A model generated the notes under the pieces. The model was given only the letters and a program-made list of their open reading frames with translations. It was not told the origin of the DNA and did no database searches. A DNA stretch of 47,533 bases from JBGPJM01 sp041485385 (GTDB lineage Bacteria; Planctomycetota; Phycisphaerae; Phycisphaerales; UBA1924), in the NCBI GenBank assembly GCA_041485385.1, contig JBGPJM010000011.1, positions 1-47,533 on the forward strand, given 5' to 3'. Positions within the stretch are counted from its first letter, which is position 1. Every line of letters starts with the position of its first letter. Position numbers and translations under genes: made by a program. This document shows, in pieces, positions 8,587-17,364 of this stretch.

Positions 8587-9558
8587 TCAGTACTGGCGGC
8601 CGGGGAGCTCCTTGGCCGCGTTGGACTGGTCGAATAGGCGGTCGGTGTTCTTGATGAACTTCGGGACGGTCTGGCCGGCGAGGATCTTCTCGACGGTGTC
8701 GAACGCGGCGGGGCCGAGGAGGGGATTGCACTCGACGGTGCAGTTGAGCTTGCCGGCGATCATGGCCTCGAAGGCGGTCTTGAGGCCGTCGATGGAGACG
8801 ACGATGACCTCAGTCCCGGGCTTCATGCCGGCCTCTTCGAGGGCCTGGATGGCGCCCAGGGCCATGTCGTCGTTGTGGGCGTAGACAGCCTGGACCTTCC
8901 CCGCGTCCGATTTGATGAAGGCCTCCATGACCTCCTTGCCCTTGGCGCGGGTGAAGTCGCCGGACTGCGACTTGATGATTCTCATCTCGGGGTGCTTGGC
9001 GAGCTCGTCGGCGAAGCCCTTCCTGCGGTCGTTGGCGGGGGCCGCGCCGGTCGAGCCCTGGAGCTCGACGATGTTGCCCCTTCCGTTCATTTTCGTGGCC
9101 AGCCACTCGGCGGCCATGCGGCCCTCTTCGATGAAGTCGCTGGCGATAAGGGTGGCGTAGAGCGAGTCGTCCCTGGTCTTGATGCCGCGGTCGACGAGGA
9201 TCACGGGGATGCCCGCGGCCTTGGCCTCGGCGAGGACGGTATCCCAGCCGGTCTCGATCTTGGGGGCGAGGATGATGGCGTCGACTTTCTGGGTCACGAA
9301 GGAGCGGATGGCGCCGATCTGGTCCCGCTGCTTGCCTTCGCCGTCGGAGAACTTGAGCTTGATGTTGCGCCTGGCGGCCTCGTCCTTGATGGACGTGGTC
9401 TCGGCCGTGCGCCAGCCTGACTCGGAGCCGCACTGGGAAAAGCCGATCGTCAGCTGCCTCTTCGCGGCTTCCGGCTTGGCAGGCTGGGGGCGGCCCGTGG
9501 CCGCAAGGGCGAGTGACGAGAGGGCGACGATCAGAAACGCCGGTCGAGTGCGGAACAT
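8587..9558 (-). CDS. ytfQ: Periplasmic sugar-binding protein, YtfQ-like (galactofuranose/arabinofuranose type)
   Basis: Secreted substrate-binding protein, 323 residues, with a signal peptide (hydrophobic residues 7-20). The mature part follows E. coli YtfQ closely from memory: LTIGFSQCGSESGWRTAET, FSDGEGKQRDQIGAIRSFV, VELQGSTGAAPANDRRKGF, IIKSQSGDFTRAKGKEVMEAF and VYAHNDDMALGAIQALEEAG all have near-identical counterparts. YtfQ binds galactofuranose, a five-membered ring sugar. The glycosidase 27 bases upstream acts on arabinofuranose, so either furanose is a plausible ligand. AAGGGAG precedes the ATG. Confidence 0.93.
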   Translation of the reverse strand: MFRTRPAFLIVALSSLALAATGRPQPAKPEAAKRQLTIGFSQCGSESGWRTAETTSIKDEAARRNIKLKFSDGEGKQRDQIGAIRSFVTQKVDAIILAPKIETGWDTVLAEAKAAGIPVILVDRGIKTRDDSLYATLIASDFIEEGRMAAEWLATKMNGRGNIVELQGSTGAAPANDRRKGFADELAKHPEMRIIKSQSGDFTRAKGKEVMEAFIKSDAGKVQAVYAHNDDMALGAIQALEEAGMKPGTEVIVVSIDGLKTAFEAMIAGKLNCTVECNPLLGPAAFDTVEKILAGQTVPKFIKNTDRLFDQSNAAKELPGRQY

Positions 9559-9585
9559 GCGCGAACTCCCTTGAGCGGGCGACGA

Positions 9586-12081
9586 TCATCGCCCGTCGTT
9601 GATCTGCCACTCAAGGATACCGCCGGAGAAGCCGTCCCGGAGCCGGGCCTCGAGTTTCAGGGAGGTTGTGCGGACGGGCTTGAACATGACGCGGTTGAGC
9701 GCGTCGGGGGCGACCCCGTACGCGCTGCCGTTCTCGACCTCGCGCCAGACGTCGCCGTCCTTGAAGAAAAGCCTCCACGAGGCGGGGACGCGGCATTGGC
9801 CACGCCCGGTGTCGTCGAACCAATAGACGGCGCAGGTGGAGATCTCGGCGGGGGCGTCGAGGCGCCAGGAGATCCATTCGGTTGTGCCCTTGTGGTCCCA
9901 CCAGGTGAAGCGGGGGACGGACTCGTCGGCGGAGGCGGTGGGGAGGCGGCCGTCGCTGACGGCGTCGAGGTCGTCGTTGATCTGCGAGGCGTCGTGGCGA
10001 GGGGGAGGCGGGAGAATCCAGTCGTGGGCGTCCGGGGCGTCGCTCACGACGGGGAAGGCGGAGATGCGCAGGCGCGCGGCACCCATGGGGATAAGGGTGA
10101 CTCGCTCGTCGGGCTCGGAGGAGCGAACGGGGCTGGACTGGAGAAGGCCGACGAGGCCGGTGTGGTCCAGCTGCCAGTTGGGGATGCGCCGGGCGGTGGC
10201 GAGCAGCTGGACGGGCGCGTTGTCGGTGGTGAAGGGCTGGTCGGCGGGGGGGCCGGGGCGGCGAACGAACTCGAATGACGAGGCGGGGTCCGCGCCGTCC
10301 AGCACCAAGGCGTAGTTCCACGGGGTGGTCGGCAACACCTCCCACGCCGGCCAGCGGTTGGTGCCGCCGTAGCGCTGCGAGCGCTCGCCGATCTTGAGGG
10401 AGTACCAGAGCGGGCCGCGTCCGACGGAGACGGCGTTCTTGTTCTCCGTCCAGGTCGTGACGGCGGTGTGCATCGGGAGGGTGAGCATGAGCGTGTCGTT
10501 CGAGGACCACGCGCGCAGGATACGGAGCCACGACCCCGGGCGGATGGGGCCGGCGGCGATGGCCAGCGGCCGGTCGTTGAGCTGTGCCCCTGCGCCGTCG
10601 CACCAGCGAGGGAGACGGAGGTACAGGGGGAACTTCACCGGCGTCCCGGCCTGGGAAGTCTCGAAGGTCAGCGTAACGGTCTCATCGAACGGGTAGCCGG
10701 TGTTTTCGTGGACGATGACCTCAGTGCCGGGGTCGCCCACGGTGGCCCTCACATCGCTGTCGCTGTAGAGGACCGCGCCGAGGCCGTCGTCCGGGGTCGC
10801 CATCCACAGGTTCTCGGCGTAGTACGGCCAGCCCATGGCGTGGTTGTGCTGGCAGCAGCGGTGGTCGGCGGGGTCGAAGCCGAGCATGTTGCCCCCATTG
10901 AAAAAGCCGGGGGCGTGGCTGCCCGAGTCGGCCCGCGGCATGTTCGGCGCGGTGAGGTAGTGGAGGGCGCTGTAGTCGGGCGTGAACGCCGCGGGGAGCG
11001 AGTTGAAGGCGACCTCTTCGCACCGGTCGGCCCAGACACCGTCGCCGGTGATGGCGGTGAGCATCTCGAAGCTGTGCATGAACTCAACCATGGAGCAGGT
11101 CTCGGCGGCCTGGCGGGGATCGCCGTAGCCCTCCCGGCAGACCTCGTCGGCGCCGAACATGCCGCCGGGCGCCTGGCCGTAGCGGTGCATGACGTCCTGG
11201 TAGTTCTCCTCGGCGCGCGCAAGATGCGCGGGATCGCGGGTGAGCAGCGAGTAGACCGCCGGCTCACGGAATCCCTGGCAGATGTTGACGCCGTGCCAGT
11301 CGGCGACGCCCTTGTCCCAGCGGACCGTGCGCTCGTGGAGGACACGCGCCAGGCCGAGCAGCCACGCTTCACCGGTTCGGTTGTAGAGCCAGAGGACCGA
11401 CTCGATGTTGTCGCCGGCGCGGATCTTCTGCCAGCTGCCCGGGAGGAGCTTGTCCTTCGGTACGGAGTACTCCCATTGGAAATAGCGCGACATGAAGGGG
11501 AGCACCCGTGCGTCGCCCGTGGCCTCATAGAACGACTGCAGGACATTGAGCACGACCATGTTGGGCCAGAGGTCGAGCTTGGTCTTGTTCTCGCGCGGCC
11601 CGAAGTACCCGGAGTCGTCCTGGCTGGCGAGCACGCCGTCGATCCACTTTCGGGCCCGATCGCCGAGCTCGCTGTCCTTCAGGACCCACGCCAGGTCGCC
11701 CGCGCCCCTGAGCCAATAGGGGAGTTCTTCCCAGCCGTTCTTGCCCGTGCCGTCGGGGGTCATCCATGCGCTGACCGTAGCGTCGCACCACGGGCTGATG
11801 TCCTCGAGGTGCCCGGTCATGCCGTTGCGCATGAGCACGAGCTGCGTGCGCAGCCAGCCGCGCGGTATGATGGCGCCGATCGGCAGCTTCACGAGTGCGG
11901 CGGGCGCGAGCGGCTGGCGGGTAGAGACGTAGTGTTTGTTGCGCCTGGGCGAGTCGATGGCCGCGCGCGGAGAGTCCACCACTGTGGTCGTCGCCGCCTG
12001 ATGCTGCGCGCCCGCGGGCGGGTTTGCCGCAAGCAGAACCACCGCTGCCGCGATGCCCGGGGCGAGGGTGGATGGTTTCAT
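9586..12081 (-). CDS. Secreted GH127-type glycosidase (beta-L-arabinofuranosidase, DUF1680) with C-terminal discoidin-like domain
   Basis: Predicted secreted glycoside hydrolase of 831 residues. The start is the ATG at 12081, preceded by GGAGAG; a signal peptide ends near AGAQ. The middle is the alpha/alpha barrel of the GH127/DUF1680 family. The zinc-thiolate site of this family (Glu-x-Cys plus a Cys pair, as I recall from HypBA1) is present: E327-T-C329 and C409-C410, with the spacing expected. E313 is a candidate acid/base. About residues 690-830 form a beta-rich F5/8-like module (AEISTCAVYWFDDTGRGQCR). It opens the ytfQRT-yjfF operon, so it probably releases furanose sugar from plant or microbial glycan for uptake. 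GH146 or another DUF1680 clan member is possible. Confidence 0.85.
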   Translation of the reverse strand: MKPSTLAPGIAAAVVLLAANPPAGAQHQAATTTVVDSPRAAIDSPRRNKHYVSTRQPLAPAALVKLPIGAIIPRGWLRTQLVLMRNGMTGHLEDISPWCDATVSAWMTPDGTGKNGWEELPYWLRGAGDLAWVLKDSELGDRARKWIDGVLASQDDSGYFGPRENKTKLDLWPNMVVLNVLQSFYEATGDARVLPFMSRYFQWEYSVPKDKLLPGSWQKIRAGDNIESVLWLYNRTGEAWLLGLARVLHERTVRWDKGVADWHGVNICQGFREPAVYSLLTRDPAHLARAEENYQDVMHRYGQAPGGMFGADEVCREGYGDPRQAAETCSMVEFMHSFEMLTAITGDGVWADRCEEVAFNSLPAAFTPDYSALHYLTAPNMPRADSGSHAPGFFNGGNMLGFDPADHRCCQHNHAMGWPYYAENLWMATPDDGLGAVLYSDSDVRATVGDPGTEVIVHENTGYPFDETVTLTFETSQAGTPVKFPLYLRLPRWCDGAGAQLNDRPLAIAAGPIRPGSWLRILRAWSSNDTLMLTLPMHTAVTTWTENKNAVSVGRGPLWYSLKIGERSQRYGGTNRWPAWEVLPTTPWNYALVLDGADPASSFEFVRRPGPPADQPFTTDNAPVQLLATARRIPNWQLDHTGLVGLLQSSPVRSSEPDERVTLIPMGAARLRISAFPVVSDAPDAHDWILPPPPRHDASQINDDLDAVSDGRLPTASADESVPRFTWWDHKGTTEWISWRLDAPAEISTCAVYWFDDTGRGQCRVPASWRLFFKDGDVWREVENGSAYGVAPDALNRVMFKPVRTTSLKLEARLRDGFSGGILEWQINDGR

Positions 12082-12123
12082 GTCAACTCTCCATCGTTGT
12101 TCCGAGCCGCGCGGGGTCGTCAC

Positions 12124-12137
12124 TGTAACCGCTTTCT
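12124..12137. promoter_or_regulatory. LacI-family-like operator upstream of the furanose operon
   Basis: TGTAACCGCTTTCT fits the LacI/GalR consensus TGNAANCGNTTNCA at every fixed position but the last, including the central CpG. It lies 43 bases before the glycosidase start, where a repressor site would sit. No LacI-type gene is in the window. Confidence 0.5.
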
Positions 12138-12678
12138 ACCGGGAAGCGCAGAAATCAGCAAAGCGCGGCGCGGCACTTCGCCTGCATTTTCGCAGCCGCG
12201 GTCGCTTTTTCGCAGCGCGACGGGGAATCGGTGAAAGACCGGCGGGATGTTCGGCTTATTCCCAGCCGAAATCAGACCGGTTGCGGAGGACTGCGCTTCT
12301 CGCGCGGGCCGCCGCGAGTGGGAAGACGATGTGTTTTTCGGGCATTGGCAGGCCGCGTTGCGTGCGGAGTGGGCGTCTTCTCCCGAATCCGGGGGAACAC
12401 CCCGCAGAGACGGAGATAAGAGATTTCCCATCGCGCAATGTCTGCGTTGAAGCGACGGAAGGCGACCAAGCCAGCACAGGGGTTGGGTCCAAGGATGAGT
12501 ATCCCCCGACCAGTAGTGTGGAGATGTGGGCGGCACTCGATCTGCGTTTTTTGCGTACGAGAGCTTTTTCGCCCGAGTCGAGTAGATAAGCAGTTGTGCC
12601 GCAACTGGCTGACCGATGATGTGGCCCACGTGCCAACCAGAGGGGTTGCACAAGGGCCGGCAAGCCGAGGGAGCTGCC
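12138..12678. other. Non-coding divergent intergenic region
   Basis: About 540 bases between the divergent glycosidase and the HTH/TPR gene. It contains a direct repeat TTTTCGCAGC at 12187-12196 and 12207-12216, exactly 20 bases apart, in the part nearest the glycosidase operon. Several short AT-richer stretches around 12545-12600 could hold promoter elements for the rightward gene, but I see no convincing -35/-10 pair. No reading frame in it looks coding. Confidence 0.5.
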
Positions 12679-13923
12679 ATGAACACCGACGGAGATAGGA
12701 AACTCAACCAGGAGCACCTGCTCTATCTGGCGAGCCTTTACAAAGGGCTGAACCGGAAGGAGCTGGGCGCCGCGCTGGGACGAGACCCGACCAAACTCTT
12801 TCCGCCCACGGGTAATCCGAAACTGGATTACCTGGTGAGGCTGGCGGAGCTGCTGGACTGGCCCGTCGGAGACGTCGCGCAGGCGATCTGGAACGCTGAA
12901 CGGTCCACCGGCGACAAGGCGAATCAAGAGAGCTTCGACGAGCTCAACGCCTCGGCCAGAGAGGCGCACCGCGTGGGCGAGTTCGCCCGCATGGTGAACC
13001 TCGCCGAGCGGATGTATGTGATCGCCAAGTCGCCGGAGGAGCGGGCGCTGGCGTCGCACCGCGAGTCGGGCGGATGGGATGGCCTGGGCCGGTACACCAA
13101 CCAGCTCGAGGCGGTCCGTCGCGGGCTCCGCGAGAACCCGATCTCGCACGACCTGCGCCTGCTGCTGCAGGTCAACCTGGCGAATACGTACTACACGCTC
13201 TGGCACCTCCTGGAGGCGCGGGCGATGGCCAAGGACCTCATCGACGGCCTGGTCGTCTCGCCGCCGGTGAGCAAGAGCGCCCGGGCGGCCCAGGCGTTTG
13301 CCCACTACGTGCTGGGCAACGCGAGCCTTCGCCTGGCGACCGAGGAATCGGACACGGGCGGGACGTGCGCGAAGGCGGCCCACGAGGCGATCTCGACCTC
13401 GCACAGAATGTACATGCAGCTTGCGGAGGAGTTCGACCATGACCCGTGGCGTGGCATCGCCAACACGTGCACGGCGGGGATTATCGAGGCCGAGGTGGAG
13501 CTGGGGCTGCAGAACCCCGAGAAGGCCGTCGAGACGCTGATGGCGGGGCTGGACAATGTCGCGGACACGAGCGACGGGCTGGTCGGCGACCGCCTGGAGA
13601 GCTACGGCTGGTGGTGCATCTTCGGCAGCAGCATCACGCTGCGGCACCTCTCGGGCCGGCAGCTGCAGCGGAACATGGCGGTCTTCACGAACAAGGGGTA
13701 CGAGATCGCCGACCGGCTGAACAACTGGGCGATGCGCGAGAGGCTCTTCTCGATGGAGTTCCTGCAGAGACAAAGGCTCAACGACCTGGCCGGGTTCCGG
13801 GTCGAATGGACCATCGACAACGAGGAGGTCAAGCTGATCGTCGGGACGATGGGTCGTTTCCCCATGTTCAGGAACACGGGCTGGCAGATCCTGCAGGCCG
13901 CAACCGTCGTCGGTTCCAACTGA
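12679..13923 (+). CDS. HTH-like N-terminus with helical (TPR-like) repeat body, function unknown
   Basis: Cytoplasmic protein of 414 residues without a signal peptide. Residues about 8-70 look like a helix-turn-helix module (LNRKELGAALGRDPTKLF, then LAELLDWPVGDVAQAIW). The rest is helical and reads like tetratricopeptide pairs (e.g. LLLQVNLANTYYTLWHLLEARAM, FAHYVLGNASLRLA). The start is the ATG at 12679 with GAGGGAG in front; the open frame before it has no support. Such HTH+TPR proteins often sense or regulate, but no exact family is recognised. The secreted dockerin-tail protein begins only 12 bases after its stop, so the two are probably co-transcribed. Confidence 0.75.
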   Translation: MNTDGDRKLNQEHLLYLASLYKGLNRKELGAALGRDPTKLFPPTGNPKLDYLVRLAELLDWPVGDVAQAIWNAERSTGDKANQESFDELNASAREAHRVGEFARMVNLAERMYVIAKSPEERALASHRESGGWDGLGRYTNQLEAVRRGLRENPISHDLRLLLQVNLANTYYTLWHLLEARAMAKDLIDGLVVSPPVSKSARAAQAFAHYVLGNASLRLATEESDTGGTCAKAAHEAISTSHRMYMQLAEEFDHDPWRGIANTCTAGIIEAEVELGLQNPEKAVETLMAGLDNVADTSDGLVGDRLESYGWWCIFGSSITLRHLSGRQLQRNMAVFTNKGYEIADRLNNWAMRERLFSMEFLQRQRLNDLAGFRVEWTIDNEEVKLIVGTMGRFPMFRNTGWQILQAATVVGSN

Positions 13924-13935
13924 GAGAGGTGCATC

Positions 13936-15342
13936 GTGTTGAGCATGAGAAGGAAGACGCATGCAGCTCTTGGGGTGGTGCTCGCCGCGGGCACGGTGAC
14001 CGGCTCCGCGAGCGCCCAGGTCGTCGAGGCGCCGGATCCGCTCGGCATGGCGTACCCCGTGGGGCCGGTGAACGTGGTTCTGCTGCACAACGAGCAGGGC
14101 GGGCTGTCGATGGCGCCGTTCTGGATAGGCGCGGGCGGCTGTACAACCCGCGACTACACGCTGTTCCATGGCGTCGGCGCGCTGACAGGCGGCGATGGCC
14201 AGAGCTGGGTGTCGGGCGTCTCGCCCGATGGGCGTGTGGTCGTCGGCGCGAGCTACGGCTCGGCGGGGCCGGGCGCGCCGCCCGCGTGGCTCGGCTTTGC
14301 CTGGGCGTCCTGCGGTGGCATCCGGCCGACGGTCGGACCGGAGATCGCGACGTTCGGGAGCGAGGCGCGAGCGGCGTCGATGGGCGGCGCGGTGATCGTG
14401 GGCGTCGGGAGCAACGGCCCGATGGTCGGCTGTCGCTGGTTCAGCGGCGACCTGGTCGGGCTGGACATCGTCCGTGATCTTCGCGACGGCGCGCCAATGC
14501 AGACGCTGACAACGGGCGTCTCGGCCGACGGGACGGTGGTCGTGGGGTCGGCGTTCGATTCGACGAGCTGCCAGGCCTTCGTCCTGATCCAGGGCGCCCC
14601 GGGCGCCATGGCGCTGGGCGACCTGCCGGGCGGCCCGGCGTGGAGCGAAGCCACGGGCATCTCGTCCGACGGTTCCGCGGTCGTCGGCCTGAGCCGATCG
14701 GGTGCGGGCATCGAGGCGTTCCGGTGGACATTCGCCGGCGGCATGGTCGGCCTGGGCGACCTGGCCGGCGGCGGCGTGCACAGCGAGGCGGCGGCGGCGT
14801 CGGTGACCGGGTCGGTGATCGTCGGCTGGGGCACCACCTTGGCCGGCGTCGAGGCCTTCCGGTGGACGCCGACTGGCGGGATGATGTCGCTGGGCGACCT
14901 GCCGGGCGGCGGCACGTTCAGCCAGGCGACGGCGGTTTCGGGCGACGGAGCGGTGATCGTCGGCACGTCGACGGGCTTCCATGGCGACGAGGCGTTCATC
15001 TGGGACACCGTCTACGGGATGCGGAGCCTGCGGAGCGTGCTGATCACGGAGCACGGCCTGGACCTGTCGCAGTGGACGCTGGTGTCGGCCACGGGCATCT
15101 CGCTCGACGGCCGGACGATCGTTGGCAACGGCTACAACCCCGACGGGCTGGCGGAGGGGTGGGTCGTCCAGCTCCCCGATCGCTGCCCGGGTGACTGGGA
15201 CGACAACGGCGTCGTGGACAGCAGCGATTTCTTCGCATTCCTCAGCGGGTTCTTCGGTTCCAGCGCCGATTTCAACCACGACGGCGTGACCAACAGCCAG
15301 GACTTCTTCGGCTTCCTGACGGCGTTCTTCGGCGGCTGCTGA
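13936..15342 (+). CDS. Secreted HAF-repeat protein with C-terminal GC-type dockerin tail
   Basis: Secreted protein of 468 residues starting with GTG (AGAGAGG six bases before). A signal peptide ends at SASA-Q. The body consists of repeated units of about 45-50 residues of the extracellular HAF-repeat kind: GDLPGG...SEATGISSDGSAVVG recurs at least five times, suggesting a beta-propeller-like fold. The last ~52 residues form two EF-hand-like motifs (DWDDNGVVDSSDFFAFL and DFNHDGVTNSQDFFGFL) between a CPGD opening and a final GGC. This is the GC-type dockerin tail known from planctomycetes, thought to be a sorting or anchoring signal. The substrate or partner is unknown. Confidence 0.88.
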   Translation: MLSMRRKTHAALGVVLAAGTVTGSASAQVVEAPDPLGMAYPVGPVNVVLLHNEQGGLSMAPFWIGAGGCTTRDYTLFHGVGALTGGDGQSWVSGVSPDGRVVVGASYGSAGPGAPPAWLGFAWASCGGIRPTVGPEIATFGSEARAASMGGAVIVGVGSNGPMVGCRWFSGDLVGLDIVRDLRDGAPMQTLTTGVSADGTVVVGSAFDSTSCQAFVLIQGAPGAMALGDLPGGPAWSEATGISSDGSAVVGLSRSGAGIEAFRWTFAGGMVGLGDLAGGGVHSEAAAASVTGSVIVGWGTTLAGVEAFRWTPTGGMMSLGDLPGGGTFSQATAVSGDGAVIVGTSTGFHGDEAFIWDTVYGMRSLRSVLITEHGLDLSQWTLVSATGISLDGRTIVGNGYNPDGLAEGWVVQLPDRCPGDWDDNGVVDSSDFFAFLSGFFGSSADFNHDGVTNSQDFFGFLTAFFGGC

Positions 15343-15382
15343 CTCAGGCGAGCCGGCGAAAGCAGACAGCACCAACGCGAAC

Positions 15383-15409
15383 GCGGGGTCCGGCACGTCC
15401 GGGCCCCGC
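15383..15409. terminator. Hairpin between converging dockerin-protein genes
   Basis: An 11-bp stem (GCGGGGTCCGG with CCGGGCCCCGC, one G-U pair) with a five-base loop, placed in the 87-base gap between two converging stops. It can serve both strands; neither side has a strong U-run, so it may be a weak or purely structural terminator. Confidence 0.6.
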
Positions 15410-15429
15410 TCTATTCGATGGCGAGTCGC

Positions 15430-16839
15430 TCATGGGCAGCCGGCGAAGAAGCAGGTCAGGAAATCAAAGAAGTCCTGGCTGTTGGTCAAACCGTCGTGGT
15501 TGAAGTCGGCGCTGCCGGCGAAGAACGAGGTGAGGAAATCGAAGAAGTCCTGAGAGTTGAGATCGCCGGAGTTGTTCCAGTCACAGGCGCAACCGCCCCG
15601 CGGGGTGCGGTAAGCCCTCACGTTCGTGCCGACCCCCGCGATGACCAGCGTGCCGTCGCGTCCGATCGCGGGGGAGCCGATGTTGGCGTTGGGCACGGAG
15701 ATGGACCAGCGCTCGGAGAGGTCGGGGTTGAAGGAACAGAAGCGGCCGTTGCTGAAGGCGCCGTTGGAGAAGAACAGGCGGCCCTGGGCATCCACGGCCA
15801 TCCGCGCGGCGAGGAAGTCGGCGGGAATCGATGCGGAGGTCGCCAGCGGATCGCCGCTAATCGGGTCCAGACGGTTGATGAAGTTGCCGGGCGCCATCAT
15901 GTAGACCGAGCCGTCGCCGGCCACGGCGAACTCCGAGGCGTATGAGTACGCGGCCGGGACGGACCAGCGGATGCTCATCGCCGACCCGTTGTCGTTGATC
16001 GCGAAGAAGAAATCGACGGACGCGTTGTTCTGGACGCGCGAGAGGTAGATGGTGCCGTCGGGGGCGACCATCGGGGTGTTCTGGATGGTGAAACCGGCCA
16101 TGACGGGGCTCTGGTAGAGGAAAGCGCCGGTCGTCAGGTCGAACTTCTTGATGGCGTTGCCCCCGGGCACGGCGTCGGCGACATACACGGCGTCGCCATG
16201 GATGGCCCCGCCGCAATCACCGCTGACCGACCCGACGCGGCCCGCGGTCCATGCCGTGGTGCCGTCGGTGGCGCGGATGCGCTTGATGGTGCGGAAGGAC
16301 GCCACCACAGGGTCGCCGTTGGAGGCGAAGACGACGCCGTCGTACGCGCCGGCGTCGATCTCCTCCTGGGACGGCCAGAGTATGTGGCCGTCGGCGACGT
16401 CCAGCGCGTACAGCCTGGCGGAGACCGAGGCGCCGTTGCCGGACCGTGAGGCGTAGACCTGATTGTTCCAGACGCCCGCGACCCAGGCGGTCCAGTCGCC
16501 GCTCTCGTACGGGATATCGCGGTGCCAGAGCTCGGCGCCGGTGTCCAGGTCCATGGCGACGACCGGTGAGCCGGTGGTCTCGGGCGGGAACGAGGTCTGA
16601 CGGACCATGAAGACGCGAGAACCGGCGATCACGGGCTGCCAGGCGATGATGGACGAGCGCCCGCCGGACCAGAGGAGCTCGGCCGCGGTCGCCGCATCGG
16701 GCCCGACCTCCGTGGTCAGGCCGTTGCGCCCGGCGTTGCCCCCGGAGTTGGTCCAGTCGTCGGCGAATACCTGGGAGCACAAAGCCAGGACGATGCAAGC
16801 TCGGACGGACAGGCCGCGGGCAAGGAAGGTACACCGCAT
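15430..16839 (-). CDS. Secreted PQQ-like beta-propeller protein with GC-type dockerin tail
   Basis: Secreted protein of 469 residues. The ATG at 16839 follows an excellent AAAGGAG. A signal peptide ends near VFAD. The body has repeated propeller blades of the PQQ-like type: VVAMDLDTGAELWHRDI, LYALDVADGHILW, IKRIRATDGTTAWTAG, NAIKKFDLTTGAFLY. The final ~52 residues repeat the dockerin tail of the converging gene (DWNNSGDLNSQDFFDFL, DFNHDGLTNSQDFFDFL, then FFAGCP). It is probably a surface or exported scaffold; no catalytic motif is visible. The two dockerin proteins face each other across a shared hairpin, so they are neighbours but not one operon. Confidence 0.88.
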   Translation of the reverse strand: MRCTFLARGLSVRACIVLALCSQVFADDWTNSGGNAGRNGLTTEVGPDAATAAELLWSGGRSSIIAWQPVIAGSRVFMVRQTSFPPETTGSPVVAMDLDTGAELWHRDIPYESGDWTAWVAGVWNNQVYASRSGNGASVSARLYALDVADGHILWPSQEEIDAGAYDGVVFASNGDPVVASFRTIKRIRATDGTTAWTAGRVGSVSGDCGGAIHGDAVYVADAVPGGNAIKKFDLTTGAFLYQSPVMAGFTIQNTPMVAPDGTIYLSRVQNNASVDFFFAINDNGSAMSIRWSVPAAYSYASEFAVAGDGSVYMMAPGNFINRLDPISGDPLATSASIPADFLAARMAVDAQGRLFFSNGAFSNGRFCSFNPDLSERWSISVPNANIGSPAIGRDGTLVIAGVGTNVRAYRTPRGGCACDWNNSGDLNSQDFFDFLTSFFAGSADFNHDGLTNSQDFFDFLTCFFAGCP

Positions 16840-17364
16840 GGTTGAGCTCCTTTTGTGGCCATCGCTCGATCGAGGTGAAGACTACCACCGAGGGGCGAGG
16901 GCACAAGCGAACGTGCGGGAGCACCCCCGCTGAGAAATCAGGCAGGGCTCAGCACGATCCAGATTGAGATTTGGCAGCCGGCCGGATGATCGAGTTCACC
17001 GGCGCGCACACAGCGACGCAGGCCTCACCGCGGTGTTGCTGTGTACGCGAGTCTGCGGGGCAGCCGATGTGCGGAACTCGACCGGCAAACAGCCGGACCG
17101 ATGGCGCTGGACGCCCCGCCGCGATACGAGCAGCCTCTTCCACTCGCTTCTTGCCGAACCCTTGGCGACGCCTCGTCAGTCAGCATCCTCCCAACGGATT
17201 CTCCAAAAACCAAACAAAATACTTGCAATTCCCATTTGGTTCGGTATATTAACGGCTGAATCCGCCGCTCCTTCGACGCCAGTCGGGGGGGGCGGGGGCG
17301 ATCTCCTTGAAAACCGGATCGTTCGTTCGAAGGCAGCCCAGCAACGCGGCCACCAGCCACGCCT
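16840..17364. other. Non-coding region upstream of the propeller gene
   Basis: About 525 bases with no credible gene. The segment 17195-17255 is much richer in A/T than its surroundings and contains the promoter-like pair annotated separately. 17285-17296 is an almost pure G run. The promoter for the leftward propeller gene must lie near 16860-16960, but no clear element is seen. Confidence 0.5.
17223..17250 (+). promoter_or_regulatory. Sigma70-like promoter without a gene downstream
   Basis: TTGCAA (17223-17228), a 16-base spacer, and TATATT (17245-17250) in a locally AT-rich stretch. Matches are 4/6 and 5/6 to the -35 and -10 boxes. No reading frame with coding character follows for 550 bases on this strand, only the repeat array, so it would drive a non-coding RNA if active. 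Confidence 0.4.

Noticed and set aside
12256..15396. Minus-strand open frame of 1046 codons
   Set aside because: Antisense to the HTH/TPR and HAF-repeat genes, Arg/Ala/His-rich, with no domain; a shadow.
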